A stretch of DNA of 64,000 nt from Atriophallophorus winterbourni (taxonomy: Eukaryota; Platyhelminthes; Trematoda; Plagiorchiida; Microphallidae). The DNA is taken from positions 1 through 64,000 of the forward strand of contig JACCGJ010003278.1 in assembly GCA_013407085.1 (NCBI GenBank), in the 5' to 3' direction. Position 1 is the first letter of the stretch. The number at the start of each line of letters is the position of its first letter. Under the pieces are notes generated by a model, which had not been told where the DNA came from, searched no databases, and saw only the letters and a list, made by a program, of their open reading frames with translations. The translations under genes and the position numbers were made by a program. This document shows positions 11,323 through 22,530 of the stretch, one piece after another.

Positions 11323-12098
11323 TTCAGGGCTTTTGCACCGTATGGACGATGATAATAGAAAAGACGCGATCCGTTAGAATGACTAGTGGATCTTTTCTTG
11401 GGCTGACGAGGATGATGATTTCCAGAGTTACTACGGGATCGTGCGATGTTTTGTACTTGCAATGACAAGTTATTGAACATCGATTTCAACTCTTCAAAAT
11501 CGCTGGGAGTCTGTATACCAGAATTTTCGTCACTCGTGTGTCTGACGTGAGACAATGTGACGCTGTGTGAGATATCGTAAACTTCGTCTGCAATGCGTGC
11601 CAAGTGTTGAAAACTGGTGTGCTTGTCCATAATGGCTAAGACTTTGCCTACGTCGGCTGTAAGACTCTGCTACCATAATTCACTAATCATGTTGTCATCC
11701 ACAGGCTTCTCTCCTTGTAATTAGATCATGTGTCGCAGGTGTTGTGACGGAGTGTGATCACCAATTTCTGAGCCGGACAACAGTTTCCGTAGGTTTTGCT
11801 CGTCAGTAGACGAAGTACATGAGATAATGGCATGCTTAAGTGCATCGTACGGATTGTCAGCAGGGCGGTTGTACATTAAATCAGCAACCTCCATTGCGAC
11901 TGACGGTAGCAGCATACCCACAACACGGTTATACTTGGCTCGTAGAGTTTTTAAGCGGTAAGACTCGAATAGTGCTTTGTTTTGTGCGAACCAGAGGCGA
12001 GGGTCGTTCATACTAAAAGTGGGAAGGCTAAAGTGAGACATAGCGTCTGTAGAAATGTCATCAGATGGGGTATCAGAAAATGCTGACTTAAGATTCAT
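11256..12098 (-). pseudogene. Gypsy Gag (capsid and CHCC-type knuckle), frameshifted
   Basis: Translation begins at an ATG at 12098. The capsid part shows LPTFSMNDPRLWFAQNKALF and later a DEQNLRKLLSGSEIGDHTPS segment, the capsid pattern of CsRn1-type Gag. After stops near 11720-11640 the chain resumes at 11630 and ends in YYHRPYGAKALNCTPPCTY. In CsRn1-type Gag this is a Cys-His-Cys-Cys knuckle; here the first Cys is replaced by an aromatic residue. Gag, protease and knuckle overlap in different frames. Confidence 0.8.
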
Positions 12099-12180
12099 TT
12101 CTTAAATGAAAAATATATATGACAGCAAAATCAAAATAAATGGGAATATATGGTAAGAACGAAAATTTCAAAAATAAAAA

Positions 12181-12195
12181 TGTTCGGTCTCACCA
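12181..12195 (-). promoter_or_regulatory. Primer-binding site of the Gypsy element
   Basis: On the coding strand the sequence TGGTGAGACCGAACA starts three bases inside the upstream LTR. The TGG start is complementary to a tRNA CCA end. The first bases resemble the tRNA-Trp complement used by CsRn1, with mismatches after position 6; the exact tRNA is not settled. Confidence 0.6.
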
Positions 12196-12198
12196 ATT

Positions 12199-12469
12199 TG
12201 TAGCGGTTGATCCAGCGGAGATTTCACCACTAACTACGTACGCCTTCTGATTATTGTACTCAACAAATCGGAACACACTTCTCAACGTAACATGGCATAC
12301 AGATCCCAAACAATCCGACGATAGACTTGTCCCAGAGCAGAACACCATAGCAGCGTGAATAATATATTCAAATTGTGTACATATTTTACATGTTTCATTA
12401 TAACAAAACAAATGACAAAATATGTAGGATTAATGTAATAAAATATACAGTGATGAAAACACCATAATA
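12199..12469 (-). repeat. Upstream (5') LTR of the Gypsy element
   Basis: About 271 bp, homologous to 8707-8973 from the shared TGTAGCGGTTGATCCAGCG to the shared CACCATAATA. The right edge coincides with the start of a family A LINE remnant. Confidence 0.85.
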
Positions 12470-12470
12470 G

Positions 12471-14360
12471 CATCTAAATTAATAATGCAAGAACTATCAA
12501 ACCTAAAATCAGAAATGTTAAAATCTTATCTCGTCTCGAACTTAGTGGACACAAATCTTATAACTAATACTTGGAGACGTCAGGACCAACGTGACTGAAA
12601 ACTAATGCTACCTAACCATCACGTTTATAGGAATAATCAGACTTCGAAACGCGCTGTTGGTACTCTTATCTATGTTCATTCCGGGTTTAAAGCTGATACC
12701 CTGATCTAATCTGGTCTATCATAAATAGAAGACTTAGCATCGATAGTTCTACCATAATTGATCCCTTAATATCCACCATCTCCAACTTTTTCTAAATGTA
12801 TGCAATTTTGAAGCATCTCTATATCACATACAGTATAAACTCTTTGCTGGTGACTTCAACATGCCAAAGTTGAACTAGCAAGATAACTTGTACGATAGAT
12901 GCTTTGCATCCAATAACAGAACGACAGAATTATTAGGATATCAACAATTTATCGATAAACCTACTAGAAATGACAATATTCTAAACATAGTCTTCACACT
13001 GAATCTATCCCTATCTAACTTAAATAAAATTCCCTCATTTCTTAATAGGGACCATAAATTTTTATCATTCCAGATATTATGGGCCATAAATTCTACTAAC
13101 ATTTTTACAATTTAATGTTAAACCAAAATCCAATGGCGTTTACTGCAAATTACTCTCAAAAGAAGAGTGGAACCAGTTTTTCATGTCCCGTGATTTCACA
13201 ATCATTTTATTAACATTCCATTTGAAATTTAGGGATATACTTCTGGAGGCTATTGGCACATTATACGTGGTAAACTAAAGAAATTTCAGAAAATAGAAAT
13301 GATAATAGCAGTGCTATAATCACATTTGACACTCACACAATGTATCTTTCCAATCATCCGTTCCTGTGAGCTATGAAGCAGTCACAGCTAATCCTTAGAC
13401 ACGCACTCAGAGCTTATAAAAATGGATCCCTGATAATTCAGTTTACGTTGAATTCACTAAGTAAGCTAGTCGTGTAACGATCATTAAACTCACCTAATGC
13501 ACAGATTTCATGTACTGAATCAATTATAAGTGTATTCGAAGCTACCCGTCACCATTTTTATCTATACTTTGAATCTACTTATAACAACGCAAACTATACA
13601 ACCAGCCAACCTTGCTCACCGAACACACGGAATATTTTAAGTATAAACTTGAACGACGTAAGTAAAGTCTGGGCGCAAGCTGTACATTGCAGGCTTTCCT
13701 CCAGCCATTTGCAAAATGAGGGGCAAAGACATTCGACTTCTTTTGATGAACTTATTCCACACATCTATCGACTCATGTACATTCCCAGTAGAATGTAAAC
13801 AATCAGTTGTTTTGCCAAGATACAAATCTTGCTCGAAACACAGTCACAAATTAAAAACCAATAAACCGTATTGCTTACTTGTCGAGATTACTTAAGCAAA
13901 TTGTAAAGGAAGATAAACGAGAATAATTTACACCTTGTATTTTTTCTGAGGCGCAACACGGGTTTCTTAATAGATGATCCTGAATAACTTACCGGTTAGA
14001 ATATTGGGGCTATATCACCAACTACACCGAAAATGGTTTATCAGTAATAGTTGTTTTTCTTGGTATAACAAAAGCTTGGGACACATTAAAACATAAATTG
14101 TTGTTATCGAAAATAATGTAATTTAGTATAGAAGGCAAACTTCTCTCTGGGTTCACTTCCATCTTTACGGACCGCACCTTTTATGTCGAGGCAAATAGTC
14201 ACAGATCGCGCACCCTGACGCCGGCAAGTGATGTAACACAATGTGATGTTCTAGGGCCATTATTTTTCTTCTATATTTAAAAGATATTTTGTCGTTTCCA
14301 AATGTAAATTATTCTGGTTTACTGACGACATAGCACTAGTTGCTGAATTACGGTGACTGT
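12471..14360 (+). pseudogene. Degenerate family A LINE (endonuclease and RT)
   Basis: Scattered frames match the ORF2 at 1302-4243 in order: NARTIKPKI (12481), a GGxLIY-like block near 12660, GDFNMPK near 12850, FIDKPTRNDNILNIVFTL (12888-13115), and RT pieces near 13950-14350 including KAWDTLKHKLL and an ADD-like TDDIALVA. There are many stops and indels. The left edge abuts the Gypsy LTR, and the right edge is cut by an RTE insertion. Confidence 0.75.
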
Positions 14361-15916
14361 TATTATGCATCATACATCAACCCCCAACAATTGCAGAAAT
14401 CATCAATGCCATCAAGTCCCTGAAGAATGGTAAGGCACCAGGCCCTGACGGCATCCCCTCAGAAGCTCTAAATGCAGACGCGACAGCGGCAGCGGAGATG
14501 TTACACCCCTTCCTGGTGAAGTTATGGGAACAGGAGAGAGTTCCGGCTGACTGGAAGCTCGGGCATTTGGTAAAGCTCCCCAAGAAAGGCGACCTTTCCC
14601 AATGCGGCAACTGGCGAGGAATCATGTTGTTGTCCATCCCCAGCAAAGTACTGACCAGAATCATCTTGGAGAGATTGAAAGAGGCGTTAGACAAGAAACT
14701 TAGAACAGAACAGGCGGGGTTTAGACAAGATAGGTCATGCATAGATCATATCGCCACTCTGCGTATTATCATCGAGCAATCCATTGAATGGCAGTCTCCT
14801 TTGTACGCGATCTTCGTCGACTTCGAAAAAGCGTTTGACGGCGTCGACAGGGAGACAATATAGAAGCTAATGCAACACTACGGAATCCCGCAAAAGCTGA
14901 TAAACATCATCCAACGGCTCTATGAGGACTCATCATGCCAGATCATCCACAACGGAAAGCTGACAGACCCCTTCCCAGTGAAGACTGGAGTGAGGCAAGG
15001 TTGCATGCTCTCGCCGATAATTTTCTTGATCGTCATAGACTGGATTATGAGAAGAACCACAGAGGGCAGCAACACCTGCATCCAGTGGACCCCCACCAAA
15101 CATCTCGAAGACCTTGACTTTGCGGATGACATCGGCCTCCTGTCTCACAAGCAACAGCATGCACAGTCTAAGCTAACGCGCCTAGCAGAAGAGGCAGAGA
15201 AGACGGGCCTGAAAATCAACATAAAGAAAACCGAGGTGTTGCGATTGAACAACCAACTACAGCAGCCACTGCATCTACAGGGGAAAGACGTGGTGGAGAC
15301 TGACCGCTTTGTTTACCTTGGAAGCGTGGTCAACATTGATGGTGGCACGGAAGACGAAGTCAAGAGCCGAATCAGCAAAGCAAGGGTAGCGTTCAACACC
15401 CTGCGCCCCATCTGGAAATCTAAAGCCTTGTCCCAGCGCAGCAAAGTCCGCATCTTTAACACCAACGTAAAAGCAGTCCTCCTCTAAGGGTCCGAAACAT
15501 GGCGGGTTACCCACAACATCACCAACAAGATACAAACATTTGTCAACAAGTGCTTGCGCCACATTCTTAACATCAGGTGGCCTGATAAGATTTCAAACAC
15601 AGACCTATGGCGTAGAACCAACCAGAACCCCGTTGATCAGGACATCAAGAAAAGAAAATGGGGGTGGATAGGTCACACACTCCGCAAACCAGCTGATAAC
15701 GTCACTAGGCAAGCACTAGACTGGAATCCACAAGGTGAAAGGAAAGAGGGACGACCCAAGCAATCGTGGAGAAGATCAGTCGTGAGTGAAGCGAAGGATG
15801 CCGGAATGACATGGACTCAGCTGAGGATAACAGCCCAGGACAGAGTTCGCTGGCGTGGCGTTGTTGCAGCCCTATGCTCCAACAGGAGTTCACAGGAATA
15901 AGTTAAGTAAGTCAAG
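14361..15916 (+). mobile_element. RTE-like LINE, 5'-truncated
   Basis: The copy starts inside the RT and keeps the 3' end, the usual form of an abortive LINE insertion. It ends with an imperfect TAAGT-type short repeat at 15898-15916. Its composition is more GC-rich than its flanks. It separates a family A remnant (left) from a family C remnant (right). Confidence 0.85.
14380..15901 (+). pseudogene. RTE-like reverse transcriptase with two stop codons
   Basis: One reading frame runs through, broken only by in-frame TAG at 14861 and TAA at 15485. It has the RTE landmarks: LKNGKAPGPDGIPSEAL, WKLGHLVKLPKKGD, GIMLLSIPSKV, QAGFRQDRSC, FVDFEKAFD, GVRQGCMLSPIIF, the catalytic DFADDIGLL, YLGSVV and the C-terminal GWIGHTLRK and RWRGVVAALCSNRSS. 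Lack of an N-terminal endonuclease reflects 5' truncation. Only two inactivating changes in about 500 codons suggest a fairly recent insertion. Confidence 0.9.
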
Positions 15917-15920
15917 TCAG

Positions 15921-17155
15921 GCATGAAAGGCTCAGTCCATTTTAACGGTTGCAGTTCATAAGCCTTCGAAATTCGCCGAAGCGTCAAACAAAGGTGTGTT
16001 CTTGCTCTGACGCTGTTCGGCATTTTCTTTGTTTCGGTTCTGAAGCACGCTTTTATGACGAGGACAGAAGGCATTAACATACGCACGCGAAGTGATGATA
16101 AGCTTTTCAACCTCAACCGGTTGAGAGCACAAACCAAAGCACGGGATGTGCTAATCCGTGACCTGTTGTTTGCCGACGATGCAGCCTTCATTGCTTACTT
16201 CCAAGAGAAGCTACAGTCGCTAATTACTGTTTTTCGTCGGCATGCAAAGACTTTGGGCTAACAATCAGAATGAGCAAGACCAAAGTCCTCGTTCAAGGGA
16301 CTGTATCGCCTCCAATCATCTGTGTTGGAAACTGTCAGCTTGAACCAGTACATCATTTCACATATCTTGGTTCAACGATTGCAGATGACCTCTCGCTAGA
16401 CACGGATATTGATAAACGGATTGGCAGAGCAGCTGTTATTTTCTCCCGATTGAACTTTCGTGTTTGGGGTAACCGCAAGCTGACTGTAAAGACAAAGATG
16501 ATGGTATACAGCGTACTAAATGCTTTACTTTACGGCAGTGAAAACTGGACCACCTGCGCAAGACACGAACGGAAGCTGAATGCTTTCCATCTACGAAGCA
16601 TCCGTCGTATCTTGAACATATCGTGGATGGACAAAGTGACTAACGCTGAAGTGCTTTCAAAAGCTGGTCTACAGAGCATGTTCACCCTATTACGTCAGCA
16701 CCGCATGCGGTGGCTTGGGCACATCTACAGAATGGAAAATGGTCGTATTCCGAAAGATCTACTCTATAGTGAGTTGCAATTAGAAAGTCGACCATTGGGC
16801 AGACCGCACCTGCGTTACAAAGATGTTTGCAAAAGAGATATGAAAGCTCTTGGCATTGACCCGGCGAGTTGGGAAGAACTTGCTCTTGACCGCTCTCTTT
16901 GGAGGCATTGTTTAAAGCGTCGTCTACAAGCGGGGGAGGAGCAGATACAGCTCTAGGCTGCTGAACGCAGATCACGCCGCCGGCGTGTAACTGACGCGTT
17001 ACAACCGAGTTCTGCCTATCGTCGCAAGCGCTGCGGGAGAGATTGTTCCTCTCGAATCGGACTGTTTAGTCATTCAAAAAGCTGTAAAACATGAATTTCC
17101 TGCGATTGTGATGTACATCCATGGTCGACGTCGACCAAAGTAGACCAACAATAAC
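15921..17155 (+). mobile_element. Family C LINE (CFDP2-type endonuclease family), 3' part
   Basis: Only the RT C-terminal half and 3' UTR are present. The 3' end has a signature shared in this window with 28595-28800 (minus), 55450-55665 and 62690-62755: ATGTACATCCATGGTCGACG followed by a run rich in CAACAA. The left side abuts the RTE tail. Confidence 0.75.
15960..17000 (+). pseudogene. Family C LINE reverse transcriptase, C-terminal half
   Basis: The frame is open from about 15973 (CVLALTLFGIFF, part of the RT thumb approach) through MTRTEGINIRTRSD and the catalytic LFADDAAFIA to a stop near 16259. It resumes at 16270 with YLGSTIADD, IDKRIGRAA, YGSENWTTCARHERKL, RRILNISWMDKV, RWLGHIYRME, GRIPKDLLY and RDMKALGID. 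Past the stop at 16954 a CxxxC...SRIGLFSHSKSC zinc-finger-like end is still readable, a trait of this family. Confidence 0.85.
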
Positions 17156-18060
17156 ATTCTGGCCCTAAACATTAATACAAGCTCAAGTTAGCCGCTATTC
17201 AGCTTACATTTAATACTTGATGAGATTGTACAACTTGTATAACCATAACCGCGATATTTACTAATTTTTCACAGTGTCAACTGACCGTGATCGTGTTCAC
17301 TTGTATCAGATTGACTATAATACACAGCATGTTAGGCAAATCGGCCTCTTATTCTAGTCTGACGCCTTTTAGAGGCTCATTATAGGCTGCTCAAACGTAA
17401 AATTAAAGAGAGGCGTTGGGTAAAATGCTATTTAGTCATGTTACCTGGCCTGACTATCGACCTGGGTCTGACGAAGTTTCTGTGTCGGAAGCAAAAAGTT
17501 ACCGAAAACCTGCTCTTTCTGACAGTATAGAAATTCATTTGCGGTATTGACTCAAATCTGATCGAGATGCGCTAGGATGACTATATTTCTGAGAATTGCG
17601 TTTCAAATTTTTCACCATTTCATGAGCGTGATTATTTTGCCTCACTTGACTTCTCAGTCATAACACGTTCACTGTTCTGAAGAGATATTCGCACGAATAT
17701 AGACGTAAAACGCAGAACAAATCGCGATAGCTTATTCGATCTGAACAATTCCGAGTTCCGATTATTATTCGAATGAGTGTGACGGTGTAGAAGCTGCATG
17801 AGTGAATTGAAGTTTCAAATTATCATTTTCATTTCAAGCTTGGGGATATCAAGTTTTGAAAATGCGCTTGAGATTTGTAAATGCCACGTGTTATTTAATA
17901 TATACGTCATTCAACTGATTCATTCATTACCAGATATTATATTTGCATGAATTTGGAGTGTCAACTGTTAACTGGAACCAAAAGATATTTTCGATAATAT
18001 ATCAAACATCGCAACTGAGTTCCCAGCGCATTTTGAAAAAAATAGCTCTTCATACCAAAG
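17156..18060. other. AT-rich DNA with no recognisable gene
   Basis: No open frame above about 65 codons shows a domain. No tandem repeat or LINE tail is visible. Confidence 0.5.
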
Positions 18061-18092
18061 TGATGTGTTGCTCACATACCCCGAAATTACAT

Positions 18093-18132
18093 TCCACTAC
18101 CGGTTTCTGGCTATTTGCCATCATCAGGTGGA
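18093..18132 (-). ncRNA. Type I hammerhead ribozyme (minus-strand unit)
   Basis: Read on the minus strand: helix I strand TCCAC (18132-18128), core CTGATGA (18127-18121), helix II TGGC/GCCA with loop AAATA (18120-18108), GAAA (18107-18104), a short palindromic helix III ACCGGT (18104-18099), the cleavage-site A (18098), and the second helix I strand GTGGA (18097-18093). All invariant residues are present. A very short palindromic helix III is characteristic of metazoan retroelement hammerheads, which act as dimers. Predicted cleavage follows position 18098. Confidence 0.8.
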
Positions 18133-18439
18133 GACAGTAATATTAGGTTCAGTAAGCCCTGAAACAGTGGATAAATTGTAAACAAGGTTATACTTGAATG
18201 CCACTGTTGCATCGGGGTTCGTACAACAAACCACGATGTTCAAACACAGAACCACATGAGCAACGCATTAGTTTGGTCATCCATCAGCGCCTTGAGTGCT
18301 TGACCACGAATCACTATGTGATTCTGTATTTGAACATCATGGTTCGTTGTAAGAACCCTATGCAACAGTGGCATTCAAGTATAACCTCGTTTACAATTTA
18401 TCCACTGTTTCAAGGCTCACTGAACCTAATATTACTGTC

Positions 18440-18479
18440 TCTACCTGATGACGGCAAATCGCCAGAAATCGGTAGTGGA
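18440..18479 (+). ncRNA. Type I hammerhead ribozyme (plus-strand unit)
   Basis: The order is helix I strand CTAC (18441-18444), core CTGATGA (18445-18451), helix II GGC/GCC with loop AAATC (18453-18463), GAAA (18465-18468), helix III ATCGGT (18468-18473), cleavage-site A (18474), and helix I strand GTGG (18475-18478). The first helix II pair is C52/A64 instead of the T/A seen in the minus-strand copy, and helix III has one G-U pair, so activity may be reduced. Confidence 0.7.
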
Positions 18480-18869
18480 GTGTAATTTCGAGGGATGCGA
18501 GCAACACATTACTTTTTTCAACCATCAGCGCTTTGAGTGCTTGACCACGAATCACTATGTGATTCTGTGTTTGAACATCGTGGTTCCCTGTACTAACCCT
18601 ATGCAACACCTGTTAGCTCTTCATTTACTGATAAAACATCAAATACTTTTTAATCTACTCAACAGTATCAGATAATGTGAAAAATTCACAAATGTTTTGA
18701 GCATGAAGAAAACGTTGGACTTCAGTTCCGTTCGTAAGCGCAGTCTTTCTGCTTTTCAAATAGGAGAAACCCAAACTCACAACCGTCGATGTTTCGCTAT
18801 AAGACTTTGGTTGGTTAGTTAGCATCCACTGGTTGACCATTGAAACGTTTTTACTAATATTCCTTCTGT

Positions 18870-19797
18870 GTCACAAAATCTGAAAATCTTAGCTTGACTG
18901 AACATGTTACAAGGGTATTCACAAAAGTGCGCCAACTGTCGTTCTACGCACTACGTCTCCGTTCTTTCTCCGTTCCACTAAATGTCATTCAACTTTTCGT
19001 TTTTTCTTGCATCATTCTCCACCTTCTTTTCGCATCTCCTGTGATTTTTCCCGGCCTCTTGGAAAAGGATTTTACGATGATCAGAAGATGCATTAAGCTC
19101 ATCTCAAGACTGAGTTGTGTTTCCGCTGATGACATTCGTGACACTATTGTCAATCGTCATTTTCGTGAATGCAGCAGATTGATCGCGAACATTTCTACTG
19201 ATAGTTTACATCCATTGAACAAAAGCCTTGTTTCTTGCAGATCTTTTTCCTCCACCCGAAGCCAGTACGTTTTTCCCTATTCAAGAACGAATAAATTTAG
19301 AAATTCTTTTATCCCATACTTGGCCCGATACATGGTACAGCAATCAAAAGCTGTTACAGAGTTGAAAGAACGCTTGACAATTTTCTAATGATGCCACGAT
19401 TCCCATTGTTATTTTTCGAGTTAATTTTTCAAATTCCCCTAACATTTGTCTAGCCCATGGTAACCTGACACTTTTTTAGCCCAAGTATTACTTTATTGTG
19501 TGGCACTTCATATATTTTATTTTATTTGCATTATATAACGAACCTAATTTATTGATGCTATGAAGTTGGAGAAACGCTCACCTATTTTTAATTCACGCTG
19601 AGATGTCCTGCTTTTTAATTCTTTTTTTTATTCCCGTCACATTTGTCTAGCCCGAGGTAACCTGACACTTCATTGGCCTATGTATTATTTCATTGTGCGC
19701 ACGCTATACATATTTGTGTATTGGTATTATGTGGAGAAATTAATCTATTGCTGAAAATTCGTGAACACGAATAAAGTCATTCTTCTTCTTCTTCTAA
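18870..19797 (+). pseudogene. Family A-like LINE, RT C-terminal domain and 3' UTR
   Basis: The frame 18894-19388 encodes the end of ORF2: VRQLSFYALRLRSFSVPLNV, then FSCIILHLLFASPVIFPGLL and a RTNKFRNSFIPYLARYM end. A closely related fragment is at 46540-46675. The 3' UTR holds GGTAACCTGACACTT twice (19459-19473 and 19656-19670) and ends in a CTT run at 19778-19797. The element is heavily 5'-truncated. Confidence 0.7.
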
Positions 19798-21549
19798 GTG
19801 GTGGTATGATCCAATCTATATTACTGTTATGCCATGCTAATGGAATTGACCTCAATTTACTTGATGCCATTTAGCGCCGATCTTTGCGGCAATTTAAAAC
19901 AAATCGATCCAGGATTTGCACTTTGTTTATTATAACCGCTTGACAACAAAATTCACACTTTCAACGGATGGTTGTCAAGCGAATTACGGTATTTCTCCCC
20001 TCAAACTAACATGTTGATGCGTTTTCAATCGCCTAATATTTTCAAAGAAATCACTCCCGATCCAAGCAAATGGCAATTAGCTTCGGTCAAATGAGTTGTT
20101 ATCAATGATAGGGGGAGTGTGTTGCTTAATGACGGTGCCGAATGCGAATAAAACAAAGCTAGCTCGCACTTTATCGGTCGTGTGTTATCTCTAGTTATAT
20201 GACTAACGAATCTGAAGTATAGGTCAACATGATGACCGATCCGCAAGTTACATAATGACTTCAGAATTTAATGATCATCGATGGCACCATTCGTGTAAAT
20301 CACGCATAAGCCTAATTTTCCAATTTGGTAGTTCGATTGTCAAGTTCAAGTAGAATAATCTGCTTTGCGCATTGCTTTTAGCCATATCACAAATCTTAAC
20401 AATGTCGAGTAATGATCATGAAAACGTTTCGTTGAATTCGATTGCGGTAGATGAACCGAACTCATAATTTTGCGGAGCTCATATGAGGCTGAAAAGACTC
20501 GAAACTGCATCGGAAGTCCAAATACTATTTCGCTTGTATCCCATTGTCAAATTAGATGACATGTTATTGGAGTATTTGAAATCTATACGAATTTCGTGAA
20601 TCGGAAACCGTGACAGTTTATGGTTCGAAATTCACGATATGCATTACTTAATCGTGCGCGTAAAATTATATTGCATTCTCTACAGCGAAAATTTGGAATT
20701 CTTGATTCAATTGAAACTAACATTACGCAGTAACTTAAAATAAACTTGACTTTAACATAGCACATCAAACAGTGTATGGTTCATCATGTTTGCGGAAAGA
20801 ATAATTAAAATGTTCCACTATCAATTCCCACTTTGAAAACGTTACGAACTTATTACTTCTGAAGCTTACACTGTTTCTCATTGAAAAGCAAATGAATCAC
20901 ACATGCACAATTTTTAGCATTTCTCGCACACAATATATTACGTCAATCTCTGCTGCTGTCTTGATCATGTTCTCAAAATACTTTTCGTTTTTCCACTTCA
21001 TGATCACACCTCCGTCCGAGATATTCTAGGGCTTTATTGCAATTGGTATACATCGAAGCATTAGTGGATCACATATTTGTACCGACGAGTAATGCATTGC
21101 AACTTTAACTAGAAAGTATACATCTCTAAGATTAAGTAGCAGGCTTATTCTTTGGTGCGGGGTAAAGTCTTGCGACATCATCCTCAGGGAAACTAGCGGA
21201 CCACGACGGAGAAATAAGTGAAACTAATGATCAGAACGGGAATGTTTCACAAATGTACAAACGGAGATGAGATATTCCCTCCACTCATTGATAAATCTGT
21301 TCACTGCCTTACCCTAATTACGAGGACCATGAGGTTATTCTTGAATGCTTTTTCAACCATAAATCGTGAGCCAGGAGTAAAACAGAACCCAAATTAATCG
21401 GGTTCACTTTTAAACATGAATGTGATATAAATTTGCGAATTCAAGACATTTCAAGTTGCTTAAGGGTCTGAAAAGCATTCAGTTTAACTACAACCAGAGA
21501 ATAGCTGTAATTAAAATGTGAAAAGATACCATCTCGCTAGGCATTTGAA
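19798..21549. other. AT-rich DNA with no recognisable gene
   Basis: Nothing convincing on either strand; open frames are short and without domains. Confidence 0.5.
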
Positions 21550-22530
21550 TTACACAGTATATAAGTACTTGTGATACAAATGTTCGGATAAAATCCTTTC
21601 CAATGTTACTTTAAACTCATATAAGTTAGTTGAATAAGTAAGGCTAGAATGTAATGTGTTCCAAGCAAAAAAGTCATGGGCAGAATAAAAATACCTTATG
21701 CACTGTAGGCAGAAATTTGGAACCAGCTGTGCATATACATAGGTCCAATGTTTCAGCTTGTCTATTCGCGTAAAAGTTTTTGTTAGAGATAGTTTCACCC
21801 AAGAAATATTGTGTTTAATTGGCTAAGGTTGTAACGTCAATCATTGTTATACTTGTTCAGCATTTTTTATCATTGTAATTCCCATTTTGCAGATTTTGGC
21901 TTCCACTATTCTTTTCAATGTACAAAAGTCATATATTGGTTTGACTACCAATGTACCATAGATTATACTTTTAATTCTCCGTGCTTCGTATTATCCGTGC
22001 GTGGTATAACTTTTGTTGTGGCATTATTCATCTGTGCAGATGATACTAAAGACAATCCAATTTTCGGCTTCTTCACCTCCTTCATACGAGTGGACGCCAA
22101 TCAATTATTCAATACGAAGAATACAAAGAGGAAATATATTCGTTTGTGTGTGGCGAGCTGCATCTATTACAATACTTATGTTATAATGTAGTTTACAATT
22201 ACAAGGTCTGCTATGATTCGTCAATAGTGGAAAGTCAAGCAAATTCGGGTGAGCTATCCTTTATTTGTAAGGCATTTTTCGTATACTGAGATCTAGTGTT
22301 TTGAGCAGTAAATTATTCGGTGCATAAGATCTTTATTTTACTTGATCCACGAAGACCATGAATGTAAACAATATTCCACGACCGGTCTCAGGCATTTATT
22401 AATGATCCATGGGGATATCTGTTTGATTGGTTTGCAGACACGGTTTTTTTGCAAAGCCAAAGTTTGCAGTGAATTGTTTAACTTAAACTCATCCAGACAC
22501 CCAAATATTCTTTTCACTGCAATTTTCAAG
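21550..22530 (-). pseudogene. Degenerate CR1-like RT C-terminal fragments
   Basis: The frame 22529-22338 ends in CLRPVVEYCLHSWSSW, the LINE motif that follows the RT thumb. The frame 21798-21550 contains FYSAHDFFAWNTLHSSL then FKVTLERIL, matching the 'ARNAWNSLP...FK..LD' end of CR1 proteins. Several hundred decayed bases lie between. An ADD-like motif on the plus strand near 22036 is probably accidental. Confidence 0.55.

Larger units (their letters stand above)
8707..12469 (-). mobile_element. Ty3/Gypsy LTR retrotransposon, CsRn1-type clade, RT-deleted
   Basis: Two similar LTRs (8707-8973 and 12199-12469) flank a minus-strand gag-pol remnant. A polypurine tract borders the downstream LTR and a tRNA-like primer-binding site borders the upstream LTR, as expected. 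The Gag knuckle has the CsRn1-type spacing His-x(n)-Cys-x3-Cys rather than CCHC. Frameshifts and stops occur in every domain, and the reverse transcriptase domain is missing between protease and RNase H. The tetramer ATAG occurs at 8703-8706 and 12467-12470 and may be the target duplication, which would trim the LTR ends by three bases. Confidence 0.9.
18061..18612. repeat. Hammerhead-bearing repeat (retrozyme / Smalpha-like), inverted pair plus partial copy
   Basis: The arm 18061-18258 is the reverse complement of about 18316-18513, with roughly nine of ten bases matching and a spacer of about 57 bp. On the plus strand the sequence from 18262 recurs from 18499, giving a direct repeat of about 237 bp cut short at 18612. 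So there is one minus-strand unit, one plus-strand unit and the start of another. Each unit contains a hammerhead ribozyme core. Known animal retrozymes and the schistosome Smalpha family are short tandem units of this kind. A degenerate relative without a usable core lies at about 52650-52765. Confidence 0.75.

Noticed and set aside
14377..14742. A long minus-strand open frame antisense to the RTE RT.
   Set aside because: It is a shadow of the RTE reading frame; codons and motifs belong to the plus strand.
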